Both the position numbers and the translations under genes were made by a program. The notes below the pieces were generated by a model that did not search any database, was not told the origin of the DNA, and saw nothing but the letters and a program-made list of their open reading frames with translations. A stretch of DNA of 64,000 nucleotides from assembly GCF_011045165.1 (NCBI RefSeq), contig NZ_JAAKZI010000010.1, positions 1-64,000 of the forward strand. The letters are read 5' to 3'. Below, piece by piece: positions 17,468-26,201 of the stretch. The stretch is from Arthrobacter silviterrae. GTDB taxonomy: Bacteria; Actinomycetota; Actinomycetes; Actinomycetales; Micrococcaceae. The first letter of the stretch is position 1. Every line of letters begins with the position of its first letter.

Positions 17468-18187
17468 ATGCCCTCGCTGCAAAACAATGCCGCCACGCCC
17501 GAAACCGCTGCCAGTCCCCGGTCCGCCCCGCGCTTTGCCGACGTTGGAAGCCGCTACTACGGCATCCTGCTCGCCTGCATGGCCGTCATCGTGATCCTTT
17601 CCAACATCGGCGCCTCCAAGGGTGTGCTGTTTGGGCCGATCGTGACGGACGGCGGCTTCTTCCTCTTCCCGTTCGCCTACATCCTGGGAGACGTGATCAG
17701 TGAGATTTACGGCTTCAAGATGGCACGGAAAGCCATCTTCACCACCTTCGCGCTGTCCATCTTTGCGTCCCTGAGCTACTGGGTGATCATTGCCCTGCCC
17801 GGGTTCACCGACGACTACGGGGTGGCCAAGCAGCACGCCCTGGTCGATGCCTTGGGCCCGGTGCCGCAGATTGTGCTGGCCAGCCTGCTCGCGTTCCTGG
17901 CCGGGCAGACCATCAACTCCCTCATCATGGTCCGGCTGAAGGCGCGCCAGGGGGAGCGGAAGCTGTGGATGCGCCTCATGGGCTCCAGCGGAGTAGGCGA
18001 ATTCATCGACACCCTCATTTTCTGCAGCATTGCGGCGCCGGTGATCGGCATTGTGGGCTTTGGCATGTTCGCCAACTACGTGGTGGTGGGTTTCCTGTAC
18101 AAGGTGGGCGTGCAGTACCTGCTGGTTCCCGTAACCACGCTGGTGATCGGCTGGTTCAAGAGGCACGAACCGACGTACGTGCTCTAA
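17468..18187 (+). CDS. Queuosine precursor transporter (YhhQ/VUT family)
   Basis: 239 residues with about six membrane segments and the family signatures LSNIGASKGVLFG, FPFAYILGDVISEIYGFKMAR and GEFIDTLIF. YhhQ proteins import queuosine precursors (preQ0/preQ1) or related 7-deazaguanine bases. The N-terminal 25 residues are a polar cytoplasmic extension. It is convergent with, and only 39 bases from, tgt, the enzyme that would use the imported base. No de novo queuosine genes are in the window, so the pair points to salvage. Confidence 0.87.
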   Translation: MPSLQNNAATPETAASPRSAPRFADVGSRYYGILLACMAVIVILSNIGASKGVLFGPIVTDGGFFLFPFAYILGDVISEIYGFKMARKAIFTTFALSIFASLSYWVIIALPGFTDDYGVAKQHALVDALGPVPQIVLASLLAFLAGQTINSLIMVRLKARQGERKLWMRLMGSSGVGEFIDTLIFCSIAAPVIGIVGFGMFANYVVVGFLYKVGVQYLLVPVTTLVIGWFKRHEPTYVL

Positions 18188-18226
18188 AGGGCTGCACCCC
18201 CCTGCCGCCGCCGTCCTCCCTTCCGA

Positions 18227-19576
18227 CTACCGCTTCGGGTAGTACCGGCGCAGCGTCTCCGCCTTGAACTCGAAGAAGGTGCCGTCCTCGATGGCCAGGC
18301 GGGCGTCGTCGACCATTTTCACCACAAAGCGTTCATTGTGGATGGACACCAGCGTGGCCGCGACCATTTCCTTGGCCTTGAACAGGTGGTGGATGTAGGC
18401 GCGGCTGTAGTTGGCGCAGGCATAGCAGTCGCAGCCGTCCACCAGCGGCGTGAAGTCGCGCTTGTAGCGGGCGCCGGAGAGGTTGAAGCGGCCGTCCGGG
18501 GTGTAAAACGCCGAGGTGCGGGCCACGCGGGTGGGGGAGACGCAGTCGAAGGTGTCGGCGCCGTTTTCGATGGCCGTGAAGATGTCATCCGGCTCGGAGA
18601 TGCCCAGCAGGTGGCGCGGCTTGTCCTCCGGCAGCTCCTCGGCGCACCAGCGCACAATGGTGCCCAGATTTTCCTTCTCCAGCGCCCCGCCAATTCCGAA
18701 GCCGTCAAAGTTCATGGCGCCCAGGTCGCGGGAAGCCTTGCGCCGCAGGTCCTCATACTGGGCGCCCTGGATGACCCCGAACAGCGCCTGGTACGGCTTG
18801 CCAACCCGATCTTCGGTGAGCCGGAAGTGCTCCTCGATGCAGCGCTGTGCCCACAGCCGGGTCCGCTCCAGCGACATTTCCTGGTAGCCGCGCGAGTTCA
18901 GCAGCGTGGTCAGCTCGTCAAAGGCGAACATGATGTCCGCGCCGATTTGGTGCTGGACCTGCATGGAAACTTCTGGGGTGAAGCGGTGCATGTCGCCGTT
19001 CAGGTGCGACTTGAACCAGACGCCGTCGTCGTCAATGTGCGCCAGGCGCTCCTTGCCCACGGCCACGGAATCGTCCGCGCCGGCGTGGGGTGAGGCGGCC
19101 GCGGCGTCCATGTTGATGACCTTTTTGAAGCCGGAGCCCAGGCTCATGACCTGGAATCCGCCGCTGTCGGTGAAGGTGGGGCCGCGCCAGTTCATGAACC
19201 TGCCCAGCCCGCCCGCCTCGTCGAGGATGTCCGCGCCGGGCTGGAGGTACAGGTGGTAGGCGTTGGAGAGCAGCGCCTGCGCGCCCAGTTCCTCCATGGA
19301 TTCCGGCAGCACCGACTTCACGGTGGCCTTGGTGCCCACGGCGATGAAGGCGGGCGTCTTGATGGTCCCGTGCGGGGTGGTGATGACCCCGGTGCGGCCC
19401 TGGAACCTTCCGCCGTTAAGTTCGACGGCGGCCAACGTGGGAGTGCACGAATCCTCCAGCCGGGTGGCCACGCGGAAGCCGAACTCGTCCTGGGATGCCG
19501 GTCCGGCGGGGAGGGCGTGCGGTGCCGTGGCCGGCGCGGGCGTGAAAAGCTTCGTGGCAGATTCGGGGGAGGGCAT
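18227..19576 (-). CDS. tgt: tRNA-guanine transglycosylase
   Basis: 449 residues. The enzyme swaps guanine-34 in tRNAs with GUN anticodons for a queuosine precursor. Seen in the sequence: TDSGGFQVMSLG and FDCVSPTRVAR (the two catalytic aspartates), GIGGALEKENLG, and the zinc site CDCYACANYSRAYIHHLF (three Cys and a His) near the C terminus. The protein has about 60 extra N-terminal residues over the minimal enzyme. I chose the ATG at 19576: CAAAAT lies 6 bases upstream, a leaderless-type arrangement; a longer frame to 19675 lacks coding signal. Convergent with the YhhQ-type transporter. Confidence 0.93.
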   Translation of the reverse strand: MPSPESATKLFTPAPATAPHALPAGPASQDEFGFRVATRLEDSCTPTLAAVELNGGRFQGRTGVITTPHGTIKTPAFIAVGTKATVKSVLPESMEELGAQALLSNAYHLYLQPGADILDEAGGLGRFMNWRGPTFTDSGGFQVMSLGSGFKKVINMDAAAASPHAGADDSVAVGKERLAHIDDDGVWFKSHLNGDMHRFTPEVSMQVQHQIGADIMFAFDELTTLLNSRGYQEMSLERTRLWAQRCIEEHFRLTEDRVGKPYQALFGVIQGAQYEDLRRKASRDLGAMNFDGFGIGGALEKENLGTIVRWCAEELPEDKPRHLLGISEPDDIFTAIENGADTFDCVSPTRVARTSAFYTPDGRFNLSGARYKRDFTPLVDGCDCYACANYSRAYIHHLFKAKEMVAATLVSIHNERFVVKMVDDARLAIEDGTFFEFKAETLRRYYPKR

Positions 19577-19704
19577 GCCCCCATTTTGCCAGTGTTTCGG
19601 TGCCGTCCTGTTCGCCTGCCGGCCCCGATCCTTCATTTTCGGCCTTGGGGTGAGGGATGCTGGGCCGTCGGACACGTAGACTTGGCAGCCGGCAGGGGGA
19701 ATGG

Positions 19705-21261
19705 ATGACGACGGAAGTTTTGGACGGATCGCAACGCCAAGTGGTGTGGCGTCAATCCCTTGGGCGGCGGCTTGCCAGCCGTGCCGGAACCCTGTTTACG
19801 GGCGAGCTTCGCTGGGTGAACCTACTTGCCCTGGTGGCCGCAACGGCCTATTCGACCCTTTCCATGCTCCGGTACAGCACGTTTCGCTCTGCTGGATATG
19901 ACCTGGGAATATTCGACCAGGTGGTTCGCCAATATTCCGCATTCATGGGTCCCTATAGCGAGATCAAGGGCCTGATCTACAACATCATGGGTGACCACTT
20001 CCACCCCATCATTGCTCTCCTTGCTCCGTTGTATTGGCTGTGGAACGACCCACGCATGCTGGGCATCGCCTTGGCCGTCCTGATGGCCTCCTCGATCTAT
20101 CCCGTCTACCTCTTTTGCCGCGCGCGGCTTGCCTCCTGGGCGGCGCTGGCAGTGTCGGGCGGTTATGTTTTCTGGTGGCCAATTCAGGGCCTGGTGAATT
20201 TTGACTTTCACGAAATAGCCTTCGGCGTTCCGCTGATCGCGTGGATTATCCTCGCCGTGGACCGGAACCGGTATGTTGTAGTCGCGATCCTTTCTGTCAT
20301 GCTCCTCGGGGTTCGTGAGGACATGGGGTTCATGGTGGTCGCCGTGGCCATGGTGTTAGCGCTGCGCCGGCGATGGAAGCTCTCCTTGGCACTCTTCGTC
20401 ACGGGCGTCGGCGGCTACCTGTTCACCACGGGACGCCTCATCCCCCATTTCAACAGGTCCTCCAGCTTTGGGTACTGGCAGTACGCCGCTCTGGGGCCGA
20501 CAATGGGCGCCGCGCTGTCGTTCATCGCGGCCCACCCCTTCAAATCGGCCGCCATCATGTTCGATAACAACACGAAACAGTTCCTGTGGGCGTCCTTATT
20601 CCTTCCACTGGGGCTGCTCCCGTTTCTGTCGCCTTATGTCCTGCTCGCGGCGCCCATTATCGCCAGTAGGCTCCTGAGCGATCGTCCAGGCACGTGGTCG
20701 ACGGCCTTCCAATACAACGCCATCCTTGCCCCGATTCTGGTGCTTGCGGCCGTGGATGTCGTTGCTAAAGTCGTCCGGCGACATCCGCGCCTGCACGGCG
20801 TGAAAGTGTGGGGTCCCGCAGTCTTTGCAGCATCCACGGCACTAGGCATTGCCTTCCTGCCTGGACTGTTCCCCGTCCACGATGTGCTCACGGGAAAGGC
20901 GGGGGTGTACACGGCCCACATGGCTGCCCAACAGCGGGTGGTCAACATGGTTCCCTCCGGCGTCTGTGTGGAGGCAGATGACCGGTTGGTGCCGCACCTG
21001 ACTAACCGGACGAATGTGGGCATGCTTGGCCGTCAGGTGGACTACGCCAGCTGGGCCGTCATTGACTTCACCCAAACCGACACCGGCGGCGGGGGCGACG
21101 GCAATTTCACTCCCTTCGACGCCCTCCAATTCAAGGAATCCTACGGCTTTCGGGTAGTCCACGAAGACGACGGAATCATGCTCCTGTACCGTCCTTACCT
21201 TCCCGGCACGGCTGCACCCACACTGTGTTCTTCGCCCTACCAGTCCGGGAGGGACGAATGA
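19705..21261 (+). CDS. DUF2079-type multi-pass membrane protein
   Basis: 518 residues with about ten membrane segments and a large extracytoplasmic C-terminal domain. SAGYDLGIFDQVVRQYS, GDHFHPIIALLAPLYWLW and DFHEIAFGVPL are the features I associate with DUF2079, a family thought to be GT-C-like membrane enzymes of unknown substrate. GGGGGA stands 4 bases before the ATG at 19705. The gene has two in-frame TTA codons (20356 and 20596), rare in this genome, and looser third-position bias than its neighbours, suggesting acquisition. It overlaps the following lipoprotein gene by 4 bases (ATGA), so they act together. Confidence 0.78.
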   Translation: MTTEVLDGSQRQVVWRQSLGRRLASRAGTLFTGELRWVNLLALVAATAYSTLSMLRYSTFRSAGYDLGIFDQVVRQYSAFMGPYSEIKGLIYNIMGDHFHPIIALLAPLYWLWNDPRMLGIALAVLMASSIYPVYLFCRARLASWAALAVSGGYVFWWPIQGLVNFDFHEIAFGVPLIAWIILAVDRNRYVVVAILSVMLLGVREDMGFMVVAVAMVLALRRRWKLSLALFVTGVGGYLFTTGRLIPHFNRSSSFGYWQYAALGPTMGAALSFIAAHPFKSAAIMFDNNTKQFLWASLFLPLGLLPFLSPYVLLAAPIIASRLLSDRPGTWSTAFQYNAILAPILVLAAVDVVAKVVRRHPRLHGVKVWGPAVFAASTALGIAFLPGLFPVHDVLTGKAGVYTAHMAAQQRVVNMVPSGVCVEADDRLVPHLTNRTNVGMLGRQVDYASWAVIDFTQTDTGGGGDGNFTPFDALQFKESYGFRVVHEDDGIMLLYRPYLPGTAAPTLCSSPYQSGRDE

Positions 21262-22016
21262 TGGAGGCCACGTGCAAGCCGCACCAATTTGGACAGGGCA
21301 GCCGGACTAGGCGGGCGATTGGGTTACTCGTCATTGCCCTTGCGCTGCTGACGGGCTGTGCCTCGCAAAAGCTCACGCCCCTTGACGTTTCCGGTGTGCA
21401 ACGGCTCACCACAGCTGAGAGGTTCACGCTGTCCCCGGACGGCAGTTACCACGGTTGGTGGGATGGCAAGCCCCTGCCGGGACAGCCCACCAACCTCGTC
21501 ATCTTCAGCACCGGAAAAGGCACTGTCGTACAGCGAATCGGTGCCCCGGCCACGCTGTCGGCGAAAAACTGGGCGGTCCTCCGAGACGGAACATGGGCAG
21601 GCAATGTCATGCTCGTACTCGATCCGGCACAAAACCGGGTGATGGAAAGCTTCACGGTTGATGCCTCCGGTCGCCCCACAAACGGCGAAACCATAAAGAC
21701 TAAAATCGGCGGCTACATTGGCTGGTGGAACAGCACCACCGAGGATGGCAGCGACGCCGGTCTGCCTAATGAAACCGTCCAAATCAGCACCCGAACCAAT
21801 ACTGTCGTCGACGGCTACAACCGCGCCACGGGGAGCCACGCAATCAACTACACGGTGCACCCGGATCCACGGTGGCCGAAGAAATCAATCATCATTGTCG
21901 ACACAGCCACCAACAAGGTGCTGGATAGCTTCCCCGTCGACGAGAATGGCATGTCCCTAAATAAGGACATGCGCGGCTTCCCCGGGTACGCAGCGGGTGC
22001 GCCACCGAAAAAATAG
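21258..22016 (+). CDS. Putative lipoprotein coupled to the DUF2079 protein
   Basis: 252 residues. After a basic start, AIGLLVIALALLTGCAS is a lipoprotein signal peptide with lipobox LLTGC, so the protein should be anchored on the outside of the membrane. The mature part contains three related beta-rich repeats: VIFSTGKGTVVQRI, VLDPAQNRVMESFTVDASGR and IVDTATNKVLDSFPVDENG. These resemble propeller blades or a small repeat-sandwich. I do not recognise a family. A TTA codon (21324) lies in the signal peptide, the third in this two-gene cassette. GGGAGGGA precedes the ATG and the start overlaps the DUF2079 stop. Confidence 0.7.
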   Translation: MMEATCKPHQFGQGSRTRRAIGLLVIALALLTGCASQKLTPLDVSGVQRLTTAERFTLSPDGSYHGWWDGKPLPGQPTNLVIFSTGKGTVVQRIGAPATLSAKNWAVLRDGTWAGNVMLVLDPAQNRVMESFTVDASGRPTNGETIKTKIGGYIGWWNSTTEDGSDAGLPNETVQISTRTNTVVDGYNRATGSHAINYTVHPDPRWPKKSIIIVDTATNKVLDSFPVDENGMSLNKDMRGFPGYAAGAPPKK

Positions 22017-22019
22017 GCC

Positions 22020-22988
22020 TCAGCCCCAGAATTCGGCGAGCCGCCCTGCCAAGGCCTTGCCTTGCCCGTAGCCGGCCCGGGCAGCGGCGGGACGCAGTGA
22101 CAAGTCCATCGCGTTGGCGCCGAAAATGTGCTCGGAGCCGCTGTCTGGGAAGATCGTTTCGACCCGGCTGCCGGCTGAACGCAGTTCCTCGACCTGGGCG
22201 GCCAGCTGCATGCCCCACTCCGCCGGATGCCGGGTGCGCCCGCCAAAGGGCGACAGCACCAGCACCCGCCCGCACCCGGCAGCCAGGTCCGCATTCTCGT
22301 TACGCCGGTAGCCGCCGTCGATGTAGGCCTGACCGCCGATCGTGTAGGCAAAGCCGCTGGAACAGCTGGCGGCCACGGCGTCGACAATGTCCACGCCGCT
22401 GTCCCGATCGAAGACGGCAGGTTCCCCCGTCTGGGCATTGACGGCCGTGATGAGCAGGCGACGTTGAGGCCACTGCAGGCCGGGGAGGCGGGCGGCGACA
22501 GTGGCTCGCCACCTGGCCTGCGCGGCACCGTCCGATGATGCCGCCCGGCCAAGCGCGGCCGCGCCCATGCGGCGCCGCATGTCAGCCGCATCCACGGCGG
22601 CATCGATCAGGGCCTGTGTTTGCGCCATGTAGTCGGCGGCCAGCCCGTTGGCGGGGCGCCCAACCCCCGGGGCAACGGGTCCTGCCGGCCCTGTCCGCGG
22701 CGGGGGCGCCGCGGTGAGGACGGCTTCCAGCAGTTCGGCTGGCGTGGTGCCTGCGAGCTGGGCCGCGGCCGTGGACCCGGCCGACGTCCCGATGGTCACG
22801 TCGGCGCCGGTCACGTCCAGCCCGGCCTCGTGAAGCCCGGCAATCACGCCGATCAGCCAGGCATTGCCTGTCGATCCGCCGCCGCCGAGGACCACTGCCC
22901 GTCCGCCGGGGACGGAAGCAGGCCCGGGCATGCCATGGGAGGCCGTTGCCGGGGAGATGCGGGGAATTGAAGAAGGTGTTGTGTTCAT
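22020..22988 (-). CDS. Patatin-like phospholipase
   Basis: 322 residues. The oxyanion loop GGGGSTGNAWLIGV is near residue 35, the nucleophile elbow GTSAGS near 67 and the second catalytic residue in YIDGGYRRNENAD near 225, giving the Ser-Asp dyad of patatin-type lipid hydrolases. There is no signal peptide. The ATG at 22988 follows GAAAGG by 8 bases. A 19-codon ORF with a perfect ribosome site precedes it (23036-23095). It ends 3 bases from the convergent lipoprotein gene. Confidence 0.87.
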   Translation of the reverse strand: MNTTPSSIPRISPATASHGMPGPASVPGGRAVVLGGGGSTGNAWLIGVIAGLHEAGLDVTGADVTIGTSAGSTAAAQLAGTTPAELLEAVLTAAPPPRTGPAGPVAPGVGRPANGLAADYMAQTQALIDAAVDAADMRRRMGAAALGRAASSDGAAQARWRATVAARLPGLQWPQRRLLITAVNAQTGEPAVFDRDSGVDIVDAVAASCSSGFAYTIGGQAYIDGGYRRNENADLAAGCGRVLVLSPFGGRTRHPAEWGMQLAAQVEELRSAGSRVETIFPDSGSEHIFGANAMDLSLRPAAARAGYGQGKALAGRLAEFWG

Positions 22989-23035
22989 GGGAGTCGCCTT
23001 TCGCGAATTGCCGGATCCGGCGCTCCCAGCGGCGA

Positions 23036-23095
23036 CTACCTCAGTCGCGCGATCGTGGACTGCAGGGGAGCGCCCACTGTTGATGCTGCGTTCAT
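23036..23095 (-). CDS. Short upstream ORF (19 codons) before the patatin-like gene
   Basis: An ATG at 23095 follows AGGAGGTGG at an ideal distance, one of the strongest ribosome sites in the window, yet opens only MNAASTVGAPLQSTIARLR before a TAG. It ends 47 bases before the patatin-like start in the same transcript. It could be a leader peptide that tunes translation, a tiny protein, or the remains of a former N terminus. No codon-bias test is possible at this length. Confidence 0.35.
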   Translation of the reverse strand: MNAASTVGAPLQSTIARLR

Positions 23096-23133
23096 GGGTA
23101 CCACCTCCTGCCGGTTGATCACGATCGAACGCA

Positions 23134-23163
23134 AACGTAGCACGTTGTAAAAGCGGTGTGCAA
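23134..23163 (-). promoter_or_regulatory. Candidate promoter of the patatin-like gene
   Basis: On the minus strand TTGCAC (23158-23163) and TACGTT (23134-23139) are separated by 18 bases, a sigma-70-type arrangement upstream of the short ORF. Confidence 0.4.
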
Positions 23164-23188
23164 CGATGCGGAATGTGGCCGGTGACAC

Positions 23189-23205
23189 GGGAAACTAATT
23201 TTCCC
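23189..23205. promoter_or_regulatory. Short inverted repeat upstream of the DUF3311/symporter operon
   Basis: GGGAAA, five bases, TTTCCC. It lies about 85 bases before the DUF3311 start in the divergent region and may be an operator. The rest of the 22989-23289 region holds only the short ORF and promoter listed separately. Confidence 0.3.
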
Positions 23206-23289
23206 AATACCTACCGATCGTTCCGTATGTGTCCCTACCATGAAAAAGTCAGAAACACCCATGGACTGCAGAGCCCAAAGGAGCCGCTC

Positions 23290-23604
23290 ATGTCCTATCC
23301 GAACACCACTCATGATTCACCCACGCGGGGACCGGCACGACCCATGCCGTACGTGGTCAGTGGAATACTGCTGGCCGTTGCCATTATTTTCCCCCTTGCC
23401 GTGCCGATGTACGCGCACGCAGACCCCCACCTTTTCAGCTTTCCGTTCTTCTTCTGGTACCAGATGCTGTGGGTGCCCATCTGCGCCATCCTGATCGGCA
23501 TCTGCTACAAGTTGATGACCACCGAAGACAAGCGCCGCCGCGCCGTCCTGCAGGACCAGGCCGGGCGCAGGGGCAGGCACGACGCCGGAGGTGAGGCCAA
23601 GTGA
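23290..23604 (+). CDS. DUF3311 small membrane protein, symporter partner
   Basis: 104 residues with two membrane segments: PYVVSGILLAVAIIFPLAVPMYA, then FPFFFWYQMLWVPICAILIGICYKL. DUF3311 proteins are regularly encoded directly before sodium:solute symporters of the monocarboxylate type and are taken to be an accessory subunit. AAAGGAG lies 6 bases before the ATG at 23290. Its TGA overlaps the GTG of the symporter (GTGA), so translation is coupled. Confidence 0.82.
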   Translation: MSYPNTTHDSPTRGPARPMPYVVSGILLAVAIIFPLAVPMYAHADPHLFSFPFFFWYQMLWVPICAILIGICYKLMTTEDKRRRAVLQDQAGRRGRHDAGGEAK

Positions 23605-25313
23605 GCGCCGCACCGGCCATGGTGGGCGCGGCACTGGCCGCCGCCCCGACAGCAGCCAGGGGCGTGGACGTCACCGCACTGGTCGTCGTCGTCGTGCTCT
23701 TTGTGCTGGTGGGCGTGCTCGGGTTCTATGCCGCACGCTGGCGCACGGGCGGGCCGGACGGCCTGCATTCGCTTGACGAATGGGGCCTGGGCGGGCGGAA
23801 GTTCGGCACCTGGATCACCTGGTTCCTGCTGGGCGGGGACCTCTACACGGCCTACACCTTCGTGGCGGTCCCGGCAGCCATGTGGGCGGCAGGCTCCGTG
23901 AGCGGCTTCTTCGCCGTTCCGTACACCATTGTGCTGTACCCCATCGTGTTCCTGCTGATGGCCCGGCTGTGGTCCGTGTCCAAGCGGCACGGCTTTGTCA
24001 CCACGGCAGACTTTGTGGGCGGGCGCTACGGCAGCAAGCCGCTCTCGCTGGCCATTGCGCTCACCGGCATCATCGCCACCATGCCCTACATTGCACTGCA
24101 GCTGGTGGGCATCAAGTCCGTGCTGACCGTGCTGGGCGTGGGCAGCCCGGGCAACTGGTTCCTCAACGACCTGCCGCTGATTGTGGCCTTCGTGGTGCTG
24201 GCCGCCTACACGTACACCTCCGGGCTGCGCGCCCCGGCCATGATTGCCGTGGTCAAGGACGTGCTGATCTACCTGGCCGTCATTGTGGCCATCATCTACC
24301 TGCCCACCAAGTTCGGCGGCTGGGAGCACATCTTCGGTGCCGCCCAGGCAAAGATGACCACCGTGAACCCTGTCACCGGCAAGGTTCCCGGACCGTTCAT
24401 TCCGGGCGCTGACAGCTACGCGGCGTACGCCACCCTGGCGCTGGGATCGGCCATGGCGCTGTTCATGTACCCGCACTCCATCACGGGTGTGCTCGCCACC
24501 AAGAGCCGCAACACGATCCGCAAGAACGCGGCCGTGCTGCCGCTTTACTCCCTGGTGCTGGGCTTCTTGGCGCTCCTTGGCTACGTGGCCATCGCCGCCG
24601 GCACCCGCCCCGTGGAGCTGGACGGCAAGACCATCAACCCCCAGCTGGTGGTCCCGCAGCTGTTCCTGGACAATTTCCCGTCCTGGTTCGCAGGCGTGGC
24701 GCTGGCCGCGATCGCTGTCGGTGCCCTGGTGCCGGCCGCCATCATGTCCATTGCGGCGGCGAACATGTTCACCCGCAACATCTACAAGGACTTCTTCAAA
24801 AAGGATGCCACCCCGCGCCAGGAGGCCAAGGTCTCCAAGGTCACCTCGCTGGTGGTGAAATTCGGAGCCCTGATCTTCGTCATCGGCATGGACGCCTCCA
24901 CGGCCATCAACATGCAATTGCTGGGCGGCATCTGGATCCTGCAGACGTTCCCGGCCATTGTGGCAGGCCTGTATACCCGCTGGTTCCACAAGTGGGCGCT
25001 GCTGGCAGGCTGGGCCGTGGGCATCATCTACGGCACGTGGGCGGCCTACAGCGTTGTCAACCCCGTCTCGCACGCCCACTTTGGCGGTTCCATTGCGGCC
25101 ATCCCGGGCACCAACATCAAGGTCTACATCGCCGTCACGGCGTTTGTGCTCAACGCCCTGGTGGCCGTGGTGGTCACCCTGGTGCTGCAGGCCCTGAAGG
25201 TGCCCAACGGCAAGGACATCACCAAGCCCTCGGACTTTGGCGCCAATGAGGACGATCCCGAGGTTTCCGATTTTGCGGCCCGGGCGGTGGAAACACCGGG
25301 ACCCGTTCTGTAG
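23601..25313 (+). CDS. Sodium:solute symporter (SSS family, monocarboxylate MctP-like)
   Basis: 570 residues with 13 or so membrane segments. LGGRKFGTWITWFLLGGDLYTAYTF, the VTTADFVGGRYGSK loop and LGSAMALFMYPHSITGVLA are SSS-family features; members importing short-chain monocarboxylates (lactate, pyruvate, acetate, propionate) share this arrangement with a DUF3311 partner. The exact substrate is an inference. It starts at the GTG overlapping the DUF3311 stop and ends before a strong stem-loop shared with the convergent SRPBCC gene. Confidence 0.86.
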   Translation: MSAAPAMVGAALAAAPTAARGVDVTALVVVVVLFVLVGVLGFYAARWRTGGPDGLHSLDEWGLGGRKFGTWITWFLLGGDLYTAYTFVAVPAAMWAAGSVSGFFAVPYTIVLYPIVFLLMARLWSVSKRHGFVTTADFVGGRYGSKPLSLAIALTGIIATMPYIALQLVGIKSVLTVLGVGSPGNWFLNDLPLIVAFVVLAAYTYTSGLRAPAMIAVVKDVLIYLAVIVAIIYLPTKFGGWEHIFGAAQAKMTTVNPVTGKVPGPFIPGADSYAAYATLALGSAMALFMYPHSITGVLATKSRNTIRKNAAVLPLYSLVLGFLALLGYVAIAAGTRPVELDGKTINPQLVVPQLFLDNFPSWFAGVALAAIAVGALVPAAIMSIAAANMFTRNIYKDFFKKDATPRQEAKVSKVTSLVVKFGALIFVIGMDASTAINMQLLGGIWILQTFPAIVAGLYTRWFHKWALLAGWAVGIIYGTWAAYSVVNPVSHAHFGGSIAAIPGTNIKVYIAVTAFVLNALVAVVVTLVLQALKVPNGKDITKPSDFGANEDDPEVSDFAARAVETPGPVL

Positions 25314-25337
25314 CCAGTCTGTGGCCCACTCGGGACG

Positions 25338-25405
25338 CAACCGCGCACGTCCCCCGCATTCGCGCCCGTACCACTGGGCGCGAATGCGGGGGGCGGGCGC
25401 GGTTG
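25338..25405. terminator. Bidirectional stem-loop terminator between convergent genes
   Basis: A perfect 17-bp stem (25351-25367 with 25376-25392, loop GTACCACT) is extended by a further perfect 9-bp pair (25338-25346 with 25397-25405). No U-run follows, but it lies between the 3' ends of two convergent genes. Confidence 0.7.
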
Positions 25406-25427
25406 TTAGTTGCCCGTCCGGGGACCG

Positions 25428-26147
25428 TTAGGCGTCGGGGTAGTGGGTCTCCATGAAGGAGTCCCACTGGGAGCCGATGGCATCCATCGCTGCGGCGCCG
25501 AGCCCCCACGTGGAGGCGATGACCTGGGCACCGGGATGTTCGCGCACGCCCTCCACGGGCGCCTGCTGGGCCAGGATGAGCAGGCCGTCGCCGTGTTCGG
25601 CGTAGTCCGCCACTGTCAGGCCCAACTGGGACTCGGTGCGGTACCAGACCTTGCCCTCCAGCGTGGCCCCTGTGGTCAGGGTCAGCTTGTACGGTTCGCC
25701 GGCGTCGGGCAGCCATCCGGTGTCAATGCCCAGGGCGTCCCACAGCCGGGTGTGTGCAGCGCTGGTGCCGTCGGCGAAGATGGTCCGGCGGGGGGTGTGC
25801 GGGTGGCGTTCCAGCTTGAACTTGAGCTGCTGGATGAAGACGGACCAGCCCTCCGTGATGTCGGCGTCGTACTTGGCCCATTCACCCGTCGCCTGGCCGC
25901 GGGTCAGCGTGAGCCGGGTGCCGTCCGGGACGGGCTCCAGGGTGAAGACGTCGCCCATGCCCAGCTCAAGCCGGAGGTGATCGTCGCTTTCCGTGACGTC
26001 GTCTCCATAGTAGATCTGTTGGATCTCCTCCTGCAGGCCGTCCATTTCCCAGCCGTGCCACTGGGCAATCCTGGCTGGTTCGCGCAGCATGAGCCACACC
26101 TGTTCCGCGTCCGCATTGACGAGTACCGAGAGCTGGGTCTTGTCCAT
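25428..26147 (-). CDS. SRPBCC (AHSA1/START-like) domain protein
   Basis: 239 residues. The start KTQLSVLVNADAEQVWLMLREPARIAQWHGWE and the middle GWSVFIQQLKFKLE are the usual strand and C-terminal helix of Aha1-like SRPBCC domains, which form a hydrophobic ligand pocket. The second half (VTADYAEHGDGLLILAQ) extends beyond a single domain, perhaps a second degenerate copy. Function unknown. The promoter places TAGATT 7 bases before the ATG, so the transcript is probably leaderless. Confidence 0.75.
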   Translation of the reverse strand: MDKTQLSVLVNADAEQVWLMLREPARIAQWHGWEMDGLQEEIQQIYYGDDVTESDDHLRLELGMGDVFTLEPVPDGTRLTLTRGQATGEWAKYDADITEGWSVFIQQLKFKLERHPHTPRRTIFADGTSAAHTRLWDALGIDTGWLPDAGEPYKLTLTTGATLEGKVWYRTESQLGLTVADYAEHGDGLLILAQQAPVEGVREHPGAQVIASTWGLGAAAMDAIGSQWDSFMETHYPDA

Positions 26148-26160
26148 GCATCGTAATCTA
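26148..26160 (-). promoter_or_regulatory. Leaderless promoter -10 of the SRPBCC gene
   Basis: TAGATT on the minus strand (26155-26160) ends 7 bases before the ATG at 26147; no ribosome site is present. Confidence 0.5.
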
Positions 26161-26201
26161 CGCCGCTTGGCAGGAACGGGCCAGCACCCTACGCCTGTTC
26201 G

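Noticed and set aside
23505-25340. A 611-codon minus-strand open frame
   Set aside because: Shadow of the sodium:solute symporter, which has clear membrane segments and a coupled partner.
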